Below are positions 1 to 6,504 of a DNA stretch of 8,436 nucleotides, piece after piece. Source of the DNA: DASUMP01 sp036277635 (GTDB lineage: Bacteria; Actinomycetota; Acidimicrobiia; IMCC26256; PALSA-610); the NCBI GenBank assembly GCA_036277635.1, contig DASUMP010000234.1:1-8436 (forward strand). The letters run 5' to 3'. Position 1 is the stretch's first letter; each line of letters starts with the position of its first letter. Under the pieces are notes generated by a model that had not been told where the DNA came from, ran no database searches, and saw nothing but the letters and a program-made list of their open reading frames with translations. The position numbers and the translations under genes were made by a program.

Positions 1-1
1 C

Positions 2-1453
2 GTCGCGCGCGTGAAGCCGATCGTCGCGGTCAAGAGCGGGCGCACGACCGCCGGCACACGCGCCGCGTCGTCGCACACCGCGGCGATGGCGTCATCCGAC
101 GGCGCCGTCGACGCGCTGTTCCGCCAGACCGGAGTGATCCGTGTCGACACGCTGGAGCAGCTCCTCGACACCGCGCAGCTGCTCGCCCACCAGCCGTTGC
201 CGGCAGGGCGGCGGGTCGCGATCGTCTGCAATGCCGGCGGACCCGGCATCCTCGCCGCCGACGCGTGCGTCGGCGCAGGCTTGGAGGTGCCAGAGCTCGC
301 AGCCGAGACCCAGCAGCGGATGCAGGCCTTCGTCAACCCTGACGCGAGCGTCCGGAACCCGATCGATCTCGTCGCGGGTGCGCCGGCCGACGCCTTCGAG
401 CAGGCCATCCGTGTGGTCCTCGCCGACCCCGCCGTCGACGCCGTACTCGCGATCTTCGTGCCTCCGCTCGTCACCCGGGCCGACGACGTCGCGGCGGCGA
501 TCGCGGCCGCGAGCACGGACGCGGGATCGAAGCCCGTGGTCGCGTGCTTCCTCGGGCGCGACGGTGTCCCCGACGCGCTACGCGGCGGTTCCGGCGGGCG
601 TCCGGTGCCGTCGTACGCGTTTCCCGAGTCGGCGGCACACGCGCTCGCGCGGGCCGCTGATCTGGCCGACTGGCGCCGCCGTGCGCCCGGAAGCGTCCCC
701 GACCTCGACGACCTCGACGTCGACGCGGCGCGTGCCTTGGTCACGGAGCGACTCGCCGACGCGGGTCCCGACGGCGTCTGGCTCGACGCCACCGACGCCG
801 CCGCGCTGTGCCGATGCTTCGGGGTCCCGGTGGTCGCGACGCACCGGGTCACGTCCGCCGACGACGCCGCGCGCGTCGCCGTCGAGATCGGGTTCCCGGT
901 CGCACTGAAGGCCGGCGCCTCCGACATCGTGCACAAGACCGATGTCGGCGCCGTGGCGCTCGATCTCGTCGACGCGGAGGCAGTGCGCTCCGCGTACGAC
1001 GGGATCGCCGCGCGGCTCGGCGCCGAGATGGGGGGCGCGATCGTGCAACCCATGGTGCCCACCGGCATCGAGACGATCGTCGGTGTCACCCACGATCGTT
1101 CGTTCGGCCCGCTCGTCATGTTCGGGATGGGCGGAACCACCGCCGAGCTGGTCCGCGACCGCGCACTGCGGGTGCTCCCGCTGACCGACGTCGACGCCGC
1201 CGAGCTCGTGCGGTCGCTGCGCGCGTCACCGTTGCTCTTCGGCTACCGGAACTCCCCCGCGGTCGACGTCGCTGCGCTCGAGACGTTGCTGCTGCGCGTG
1301 GGTCGGATGGCCGACGAGCTCCCCGAGCTCGTGGAGATGGACGCGAACCCCGTGATCGTCTCGGCTGCCGGTGCGATCGCGGTCGATCTCAAGATGCGGC
1401 TCGCGGCGCCACCGCTGCTCCCACCCGCCGCGCTCCGACGGATGCGCACCTAG
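2..1453 (+). CDS. NDP-forming acyl-CoA synthetase (acetate-CoA ligase, ADP-forming type), C-terminal part
   Basis: Such enzymes interconvert an acyl-CoA plus NDP and phosphate with a free acid, CoA and NTP in the cytoplasm, through phosphohistidine intermediates. The reading frame is open to the left edge, so the N-terminal CoA-binding domain lies outside; the GTG at 11 is probably not the real start. Counting from that GTG, the sequence opens with the end of a succinyl-CoA-ligase-like domain (KPIVAVKSGRT, then SHTAAM with the presumed phosphorylated His22), followed by a second flavodoxin-like domain with the NAGGPG loop near residue 75. A linker at about 225-245 leads to an ATP-grasp half: FPVALKAG (K300), DIVHKTDVG (H308), IVQPMV, FGMGGTTAEL and the closing EMDANPV. 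Alpha- and beta-like parts are therefore fused in one chain. The family assignment is strong; the acyl substrate (acetate, propionate, an aryl acid) cannot be read from the sequence. The gene ends convergent with the PhoU/TrkA_C gene. Confidence 0.9.
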   Translation, partial: VARVKPIVAVKSGRTTAGTRAASSHTAAMASSDGAVDALFRQTGVIRVDTLEQLLDTAQLLAHQPLPAGRRVAIVCNAGGPGILAADACVGAGLEVPELAAETQQRMQAFVNPDASVRNPIDLVAGAPADAFEQAIRVVLADPAVDAVLAIFVPPLVTRADDVAAAIAAASTDAGSKPVVACFLGRDGVPDALRGGSGGRPVPSYAFPESAAHALARAADLADWRRRAPGSVPDLDDLDVDAARALVTERLADAGPDGVWLDATDAAALCRCFGVPVVATHRVTSADDAARVAVEIGFPVALKAGASDIVHKTDVGAVALDLVDAEAVRSAYDGIAARLGAEMGGAIVQPMVPTGIETIVGVTHDRSFGPLVMFGMGGTTAELVRDRALRVLPLTDVDAAELVRSLRASPLLFGYRNSPAVDVAALETLLLRVGRMADELPELVEMDANPVIVSAAGAIAVDLKMRLAAPPLLPPAALRRMRT

Positions 1454-1460
1454 CGATCGC

Positions 1461-2702
1461 TCAGCGGGCGAGCGACGACTTCCCCGTCGGCACCAGCTCC
1501 CATTCGCCGGTGTCGTCGTCTTCGACGAGTCGGTACCCGCACTGCGCGGCGAGCGCCCCTCGACCTTCCCACGGTCCGCTCGCGATCAGCTCGTCGGCGG
1601 CTTGCAGCGTGACCCGCCCACGCGGCCGGTACACGTACCCACCGGCACGCCGCAGCGCGAGCAGGTGGAACCCGGTGTCGTCGCCGAGCACCTTCCCGGT
1701 CATCGTGACGCCGTCGAGCGCCGATGCGGCGGCGATCGGGAACCGGACGACCACATCGTCGGTCTCGCCGAGCGCGACGGCGAGCACCGGATGCATCTCC
1801 TCCTCCTGCTCGACGAGCCACACCAGCTGCTGCGCGGCGTCACCGATCTCTTCGGCGGCACCGCCGAGGTGCAGCAGGCCGCGCAGCGGCGACGGATCGA
1901 TCGTCTGCGCCGCGCCACGCAGCACCCACAGCTCGAGCACCTCGCGCATCTCGTCGAGTCGGTCCTCGAGCTGGCTCACCTCGGCGGCGAGTCCTTGGTC
2001 GTTGAACAGCAACGCCGAGTACCCGAGCCCGACGGCGACCTCGGACACGTTCTTCATCTCGACGAGCACGTCGACCGCACGGTCGAGGTCGGTGATGGCG
2101 GGGTCCTCGCCGACCTCGGCGGGTGCCCACTCGGGTGCACCCGCCAGCTGACGCAGCTCGGCGATCCCTTCCCGTTGCCCGCGCAGGATCACGACGTCGT
2201 TCGCGAGCAGGACGTCGTCGCCGTCGGGGTCGATCAACCACTCGCGACCACGGCGGATCGCCACGACGCGCATCCCGACGTCCATCGGCAGCTCGACGTC
2301 TTCGAGCTTGCGTCCGGCGAGCTCGGAACCCTCGCGGACCCGCACTCGGTGCGACACCTCTTCGGCAGCTGCGAGATCGGCGATCAGCGCGGCGGGGATC
2401 CCCAGCCGGTGCGACACGATGCGCGAGATGTCGACCGCGGCGTTGCCCATGCGCTCGATCGCCGAGACGACGTGCAGCACGCCCGACATCTGCTCGGCTT
2501 CACGCGGTGACCGGGCCGCGAGCACGCACACCTCGCGCATCTCGTGCACGAGCTCCGACAGCCGCTCCTCGAGCTCGACGACCTCCTCGGCCATGTGCTC
2601 GTCGCCGAAGAACAGCGATGCGTACGCGAGGTCGACCATGAGCTCGGAGGTGTCCTTCGCCTCCGAGAGCATGGCCTTGAGTGTGCGGGGTCTGTCGTCC
2701 AT
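1461..2702 (-). CDS. Duplicated PhoU-TrkA_C domain protein, likely regulatory subunit of the adjacent cation permease
   Basis: A soluble 413-residue protein with no signal peptide or membrane segment. It has four domains: a PhoU-like helical bundle (about 10-105, with EEVVELEERLSELVHEMREV), a TrkA_C/RCK_C domain (about 115-188, RVREGSELAGRKLEDVELP to VVILRG), a second PhoU-like bundle (about 205-300, EVSQLEDRLDEMREV) and a second, more diverged TrkA_C domain (about 312-392). There is no RCK_N nucleotide-binding domain. This is the COG3273 layout. From memory, COG3273 genes often neighbour MgtE-like permeases, as here, where the permease gene lies 34 bp upstream on the same strand. TrkA_C domains usually bind small ligands, so gating or sensing for the permease is inferred, not shown. 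The ATG at 2702 was chosen because homology starts there and the frame further upstream reads as antisense of the permease gene. Its ribosome binding site is weak (AGGG, 10 nt away), so translation may be coupled to the permease gene. Confidence 0.85.
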   Translation of the reverse strand: MDDRPRTLKAMLSEAKDTSELMVDLAYASLFFGDEHMAEEVVELEERLSELVHEMREVCVLAARSPREAEQMSGVLHVVSAIERMGNAAVDISRIVSHRLGIPAALIADLAAAEEVSHRVRVREGSELAGRKLEDVELPMDVGMRVVAIRRGREWLIDPDGDDVLLANDVVILRGQREGIAELRQLAGAPEWAPAEVGEDPAITDLDRAVDVLVEMKNVSEVAVGLGYSALLFNDQGLAAEVSQLEDRLDEMREVLELWVLRGAAQTIDPSPLRGLLHLGGAAEEIGDAAQQLVWLVEQEEEMHPVLAVALGETDDVVVRFPIAAASALDGVTMTGKVLGDDTGFHLLALRRAGGYVYRPRGRVTLQAADELIASGPWEGRGALAAQCGYRLVEDDDTGEWELVPTGKSSLAR

Positions 2703-2736
2703 TGCGTGCGAGCCCTGTGGGTGCGGTGGGCTCCGG

Positions 2737-4005
2737 TCAGGTGAGACCGAAGACCACGATGGCCAGGATAAGCGACACCGCGCCGAGTAGATCCGACGTG
2801 GAGCTGACGAGCGGGATGCCGAAGTTGTCGGGATCGAGTCCGAGGCGGTACGTCGCGAGCGCGCCGAACGCCCCGACGATGTTGGAGCACGTGGTCGCGA
2901 GCAGGCCCGCGAGGAGGGCAACACCCACGAGGCGCCCGAAGCCGGGGCCGTCGATGCCGAGCACCGCGCCGAGCACTTCGGTCGCGACTGCCAGCAGCAC
3001 GAACACGACTGCCGCGAACACGTAGACGAGCACGACGTCCTCGGCGACGTTTCGCCACCCCGGTCGGCGCGCGTCGACGAGTCCGAGGTGCAGCTTGGTC
3101 GCCAGTCGTGACGCGAGGATGCCGGCGAGCGAACCGGAGAGCGAGAGCAGCGGAGGGACGATCACGAGCAGTGCAGGCAACGCGAGCAGCGGGGTCAGCG
3201 AGCCCTCCAGCGCCACGCCGGCCAGCATGCTCACGACGCCCGCAGCGACGAGCACGACCACCGACTCCCGCACGACGTTGCGCAACACGGGGAGCTTCGT
3301 GCGCAACCCGTACACGAGGCAGCCGACCCCGATCACCGTGCACGCGATCGCCACCGTGGGGGTGACCACACCGACGTTCGCGAGGTGCGTCGCGAGCACG
3401 AGGCTCGGCAGCGTGATCGAGTCGGCCGCCGCCGTCACGACGGGCGCGGCGACATTGTCGAGGTCCCAGGCCCGCCGCGCGCTCAACGCCGCGATGCCGA
3501 CGGTGATGAACATCACGACGACGATCGGCAGCAAACCGCCCACGACCGAGATCACGACGAAATCGGCGAGCGAGATCGCGTCGGCCACGCCGAAACCGGT
3601 CGCGAAGCCCTTGGCGACGACGGCGAGCACCCAGGCGAGCGCGGTGGAGAGCACGACCGACGACGCGAGGTTCTGACCCACGTGGGTGTCGATCCGCCAC
3701 GAGAGGCGGAAGGTGCCCATGTGCACGGCGGTGCCGAGCCGGCTCCCGAGGGCACCGAAGACGTTCCCGCGCATCCCGACCGCTGCGGGGACGAGGATCA
3801 GCAGACCCGGGAGCTCTTCGAGGGTGCCGGTGACCCGACCGAGGGTGATGCCGGCGATCAGCCCCGTCGCGCCCGACACGAGCAGCGCGACGAAGCCGGC
3901 GCGGACCCCGGCCGGGTCCGCGCGCAGGAGCGCGACGAAGCGCGCGCCGACTCGGCGCGAGAGGCGGAGCATCGGCAACTCGGGGGTTCGTTCACGTCCG
4001 AGCAC
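2737..4005 (-). CDS. MgtE/SLC41-like divalent cation permease with two fused MgtE domains
   Basis: An integral membrane protein of about 422 residues with roughly ten hydrophobic segments, expected to carry a divalent cation (Mg2+ is the usual substrate of MgtE relatives). It holds two homologous halves. The first has VPAAVGMRGNVFGALGSRLG (about 72-91) and WDLDNVAAP (180-188) followed by D195. The second has VPPLLSLSGSLAGILASRLA (about 283-302) and LDPDNFGIP (390-398) followed by D405. The paired acidic D-x-DN motifs resemble the pore and ion-binding helices of MgtE, where each subunit supplies one such domain; here one chain carries both, as in eukaryotic SLC41. The cytosolic N and CBS domains of classical MgtE are missing, and the PhoU-TrkA_C protein encoded downstream may replace them. 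From memory this matches COG1824. The start is uncertain: the GTG at 4005 abuts a GGAG sequence, and TTG at 3978 or ATG at 3972 are alternatives. The ion is inferred. Confidence 0.87.
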   Translation of the reverse strand: MLGRERTPELPMLRLSRRVGARFVALLRADPAGVRAGFVALLVSGATGLIAGITLGRVTGTLEELPGLLILVPAAVGMRGNVFGALGSRLGTAVHMGTFRLSWRIDTHVGQNLASSVVLSTALAWVLAVVAKGFATGFGVADAISLADFVVISVVGGLLPIVVVMFITVGIAALSARRAWDLDNVAAPVVTAAADSITLPSLVLATHLANVGVVTPTVAIACTVIGVGCLVYGLRTKLPVLRNVVRESVVVLVAAGVVSMLAGVALEGSLTPLLALPALLVIVPPLLSLSGSLAGILASRLATKLHLGLVDARRPGWRNVAEDVVLVYVFAAVVFVLLAVATEVLGAVLGIDGPGFGRLVGVALLAGLLATTCSNIVGAFGALATYRLGLDPDNFGIPLVSSTSDLLGAVSLILAIVVFGLT

Positions 4006-4147
4006 CTCCGGGTCGGGACGAGCGTAGTCCGGACCTGCAGCCGTTTACCGCCCTGCGCCGCGCCGCTGCGGGACCTTCGACCCTCCGAGTCGGCACACGG
4101 CGGTCGCATGCTCGCAAGTGGCTCCGTCCACGCGGAAAGGGGCTGCC
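4006..4147. promoter_or_regulatory. Divergent intergenic region between the permease unit and the antiporter-arcC operon
   Basis: These 142 bp must hold promoters for both directions, since the two flanking genes start here and face apart. On the minus strand a TACGCT (TANNNT type of actinobacterial -10) lies at 4026-4021, about 15 bp before the GTG at 4005, with a weak GGTAAAC-like upstream box. On the plus strand no convincing -10/-35 pair was found; a GCATGC palindrome at 4106-4111 is the only small symmetry. No riboswitch-sized conserved structure is apparent. Confidence 0.35.
4136..4142 (+). promoter_or_regulatory. Ribosome binding site for the antiporter gene
   Basis: AAAGGGG lies 5 nt before the ATG at 4148. 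It decides the start in favour of 4148 rather than the in-frame GTG at 4118, which lacks such a site and would add an unconserved N-terminal tail. Confidence 0.7.
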
Positions 4148-5566
4148 ATGGCAACCACCATCGAATCTGCTCCACCCCGGCGCGGGCTCGGTCGCCCGAT
4201 GGCGACCGCACTCGTCGTCGGCAACATGATCGGCTCAGGAGTGTTCCTGCTCCCCGCGTCGCTCGGCGCGTTCGGCCCCATCAGCCTCGTGGCGTTCGGC
4301 GCCACGGCACTCGGGGCCGTCCTGCTCGCGCTCGTGTTCGCACGCCTCGGTCAGGCGTTCCCCGCGACCGGCGGGCCGTACGCCTACAGCCGACGTGCGT
4401 TCGGCGACTTCGTCGGCTTCCAGACCGCCTGGGGCTACTGGATCGCGGCCTGGGTCGGCAACGCGGCGATCGCCACTGCGTTCGTCGCCTACCTGAGCGA
4501 CTTCCTCGACGACAACTGGAACGTGCGACTGCTCGCCGAGAACGACCTCGCCGCGGCGCTCACGGGCATCGCGGCGATCTGGGTCCTCACGTGGCTCAAC
4601 GTGCTCGGCGTGCGGCGCGGCGGCTGGATGCAGCTCGGCACCACGGTGCTGAAGTTCGTCCCGCTCGTCGCCGTCGCCGTGCTCGGCGTGTTCTGGGTGT
4701 CGCTCAACGACCTCGGCCCGTTCAACGTCTCCGGCGACAGCTCGTACGGAGCGATCACCGCGGCCGCGACGCTCACGCTGTGGGCGTTCATCGGACTCGA
4801 GTCGGCGACCGTGCCCGCTGACGACGTCCGCGATCCACGCCGCACGATCCCGTGGGCCACGATCGTCGGAACCGTCGTGACCGCCGGGGTGTACGTCCTC
4901 GCGACGTTCGTGATCTTCGGCGTGCTCGGCACCGAAGCGACCGCCGCGTCGACCGCGCCGTTCGCCGACGCCGCCCGCGAGATGTGGGGTGGCTGGGGCG
5001 GCGACGTCATCGGGTTGGCCGCGATCGTCTCGACGTTCGGCTGCTTGAACGGCTGGATCCTGCTGCAGGGCCAGATCCCGATGGCCGCCGCTCGCGACGG
5101 GCTGTTCCCGAAGCCGTTCACGAAGCAGAGTCGCCACGGCGCACCGTGGTTCGGGCTCGTGGCGTCGAGCGTGCTGATCACGGGCCTCGTGATGATGAGC
5201 TACGAGGACCAGACGTTCGTCACCTGGTTCGAAGAGCTGATCCTGCTGGCCACGTTGACCACCTTGATCCCGTACGCGTTCTCGGCTGCCGCCGAGCTGT
5301 CGCTCTTCGTCACCGATCGCGCCGCGTTCTCGGCCGCTCGACTGACGAAGGACACGATCGTCGGGCTGCTCGCGTTCGCGTACGCGGTGTGGACGATCGC
5401 CGGCTCCGGCTACGCGGTCGTCTACAAGGGCTTCCTGCTCCTGATGTTCGGGATCCCGGTCTACCTGTACATGAAGTGGCAGGGGTCACGTGAACGTGCC
5501 GCACCGATGACCGTGGTACCGGCGAGCCCGGCCACGGTCGAGCACACGGCGCGGATCGCGAGTTGA
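4148..5566 (+). CDS. APC-family basic amino acid/polyamine antiporter (AdiC/ArcD-like)
   Basis: A 472-residue inner membrane transporter with about 12 hydrophobic segments, the normal length for the family. The N-terminal GNMIGSGVFLLP (25-36) is the unwound TM1 substrate-binding motif. GGPYAYSRRAFGDFVG (75-90) and YWIAAWVGN (97-105) match the AdiC arginine:agmatine antiporter closely. Residues that bind or gate substrate in AdiC appear conserved: N26 (AdiC N22), N105 (N101), W212 in LWAFIGLES (W202), E218 (E208) and W303 in NGWILLQGQ (W293). Established family members exchange arginine for agmatine or ornithine, agmatine for putrescine, and similar pairs. Which pair is used here cannot be settled, but the downstream carbamate kinase favours an arginine/ornithine or agmatine/putrescine type of exchange. 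It is the first gene of a three-gene operon; its stop lies only 14 bp before the arcC start and overlaps the arcC ribosome binding site. Confidence 0.88.
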   Translation: MATTIESAPPRRGLGRPMATALVVGNMIGSGVFLLPASLGAFGPISLVAFGATALGAVLLALVFARLGQAFPATGGPYAYSRRAFGDFVGFQTAWGYWIAAWVGNAAIATAFVAYLSDFLDDNWNVRLLAENDLAAALTGIAAIWVLTWLNVLGVRRGGWMQLGTTVLKFVPLVAVAVLGVFWVSLNDLGPFNVSGDSSYGAITAAATLTLWAFIGLESATVPADDVRDPRRTIPWATIVGTVVTAGVYVLATFVIFGVLGTEATAASTAPFADAAREMWGGWGGDVIGLAAIVSTFGCLNGWILLQGQIPMAAARDGLFPKPFTKQSRHGAPWFGLVASSVLITGLVMMSYEDQTFVTWFEELILLATLTTLIPYAFSAAAELSLFVTDRAAFSAARLTKDTIVGLLAFAYAVWTIAGSGYAVVYKGFLLLMFGIPVYLYMKWQGSRERAAPMTVVPASPATVEHTARIAS

Positions 5567-5571
5567 GAGGA
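5565..5571 (+). promoter_or_regulatory. Ribosome binding site for arcC, overlapping the antiporter stop codon
   Basis: GAGAGGA begins within the TGA stop (5564-5566) of the antiporter and lies 9 nt before the GTG at 5581. This arrangement suggests translational coupling and supports GTG 5581 over the TTG at 5563, which would sit on top of the site. Confidence 0.65.
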
Positions 5572-5580
5572 ACCGGTGAG

Positions 5581-6504
5581 GTGCTGATCGTCGCCGCCTT
5601 GGGCGGGAACGCGTTGCTGCGTCGAGGCGAGCCGCTCGACGCCGACGTGCAACAGCGCAACGTCAAGGTGGCGGCGACAGCCCTCGCCGAGCTCGCGCGG
5701 GACCACCAGCTGGTGGTCTCGCACGGCAACGGACCGCAGATCGGACTGCTCGCACTGCAGAGCGAGGCGTACCGCGACGTCCGGACCTATCCGCTCGACG
5801 TGCTCGGCGCGCAGAGCGAGGGCATGATCGGCTATCTCCTGGAACGCGAGCTCGGCAACGCGATCCCCGATCGCGACGTCGTCTCGTTGCTGACGCAGAC
5901 CGTCGTCGACGCGCTCGACCCCGCGTTCCGCCATCCGACGAAGCCGATCGGGCCGGTCTACTCGGAAGCAGACGCGCAGCGGCTCGCCCAAGAACGCGGA
6001 TGGGCCGTCGCCGCCGACGGCGCCGCGTGGCGGCGCGTCGTCGCGTCTCCGGCGCCGCGTGCGATCGTCGAGCTGCGCGCGATCCGCCTGCTGATCGACG
6101 CGGGCGTCATCGTGGTGTGCGCCGGCGGGGGCGGCATCCCCGTCGTCGTCGACGTCCGCGGCGAGCGGCACGGCGTCGAGGCCGTCGTCGACAAGGACTG
6201 GGCCGCCGCGCTCCTCGCTCGCCAGATCGGCGCCGACCGTCTGGTGCTGCTCACCGACGTCCCCGCCGTCGAGCTCGACTGGGGACTCCCGAACGCCCGG
6301 CCCCTCACGCACGCGACGCCCGACGAGCTGCGCGCGCACAGGTTCGCGGCCGGATCGATGGAACCGAAGGTCGCCGCCGCGACCTGGTTCGTCTCCACGA
6401 CGGGCCGGACCGCCGCGATCGGCGCGCTGGCCGACGCGGTCGCGGTCGCGAACGGGACAGCCGGCACGCGCATCACCCCCGAACCCGAGAGGAGCGTCGT
6501 ATGA
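5581..6504 (+). CDS. arcC: Carbamate kinase
   Basis: A cytoplasmic 307-residue enzyme that in catabolic use transfers phosphate from carbamoyl phosphate to ADP, giving ATP plus carbamate (then NH3 and CO2). Hallmarks are present in order: ALGGNALLRRGE (6-17), VVSHGNGPQIG (45-55), HPTKPIGPVY (118-127, K121), VCAGGGGIPVV (179-189), EAVVDKDWAAALLA (200-213, K205), LLTDV (223-227) and GSMEPKVAAA (258-267, K263). The three lysines correspond to those considered catalytic in the Enterococcus enzyme. Length matches the usual 300-315 residues, and starting at GTG 5581 gives MLIVAALGGNA, the typical N terminus. It sits between an AdiC-like antiporter and a predicted GTPase. Neither an arginine or agmatine deiminase nor a carbamoyltransferase is visible, so the source of carbamoyl phosphate must be encoded elsewhere. 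The sequence looks complete and active. Confidence 0.95.
   Translation: MLIVAALGGNALLRRGEPLDADVQQRNVKVAATALAELARDHQLVVSHGNGPQIGLLALQSEAYRDVRTYPLDVLGAQSEGMIGYLLERELGNAIPDRDVVSLLTQTVVDALDPAFRHPTKPIGPVYSEADAQRLAQERGWAVAADGAAWRRVVASPAPRAIVELRAIRLLIDAGVIVVCAGGGGIPVVVDVRGERHGVEAVVDKDWAAALLARQIGADRLVLLTDVPAVELDWGLPNARPLTHATPDELRAHRFAAGSMEPKVAAATWFVSTTGRTAAIGALADAVAVANGTAGTRITPEPERSVV
6487..6494 (+). promoter_or_regulatory. Ribosome binding site for the COG2403-type GTPase gene, inside the arcC end
   Basis: GAGAGGAG lies 6 nt before the ATG at 6501 and within the last codons of arcC. The start overlaps the arcC stop as ATGA, a sign of tight translational coupling. Confidence 0.75.

Noticed and set aside
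1454..1460. Terminator between the convergent acyl-CoA synthetase and PhoU-TrkA_C genes
   Set aside because: Only 7 bp separate the stop codons. The 10-bp palindrome there has no loop and is too short to act as a hairpin terminator.
808..2510. Long plus-strand frames opposite the PhoU-TrkA_C gene (808-2151 and 1371-2510)
   Set aside because: They are biased antisense frames without domains; the minus-strand protein there is recognisable.
2703..2924. N-terminal extension of the PhoU-TrkA_C gene to an upstream start at 2924
   Set aside because: The extra 74 residues are Ser/Arg-rich, read antisense-like over the permease C terminus, and have no family match; the ATG at 2702 begins the conserved region.
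4006..4147. Mg2+-sensing riboswitch (M-box) before the permease gene
   Set aside because: The gap is shared by two divergent genes, is shorter than a full M-box plus promoter would need, and shows no matching conserved core by eye.
3385..4821. Plus-strand open frame of 478 codons spanning the permease antisense, the intergenic gap and the antiporter gene
   Set aside because: Its composition is low-complexity (Arg, Asp, Glu, His), and it crosses the divergent promoter region and covers two confident genes in other frames.
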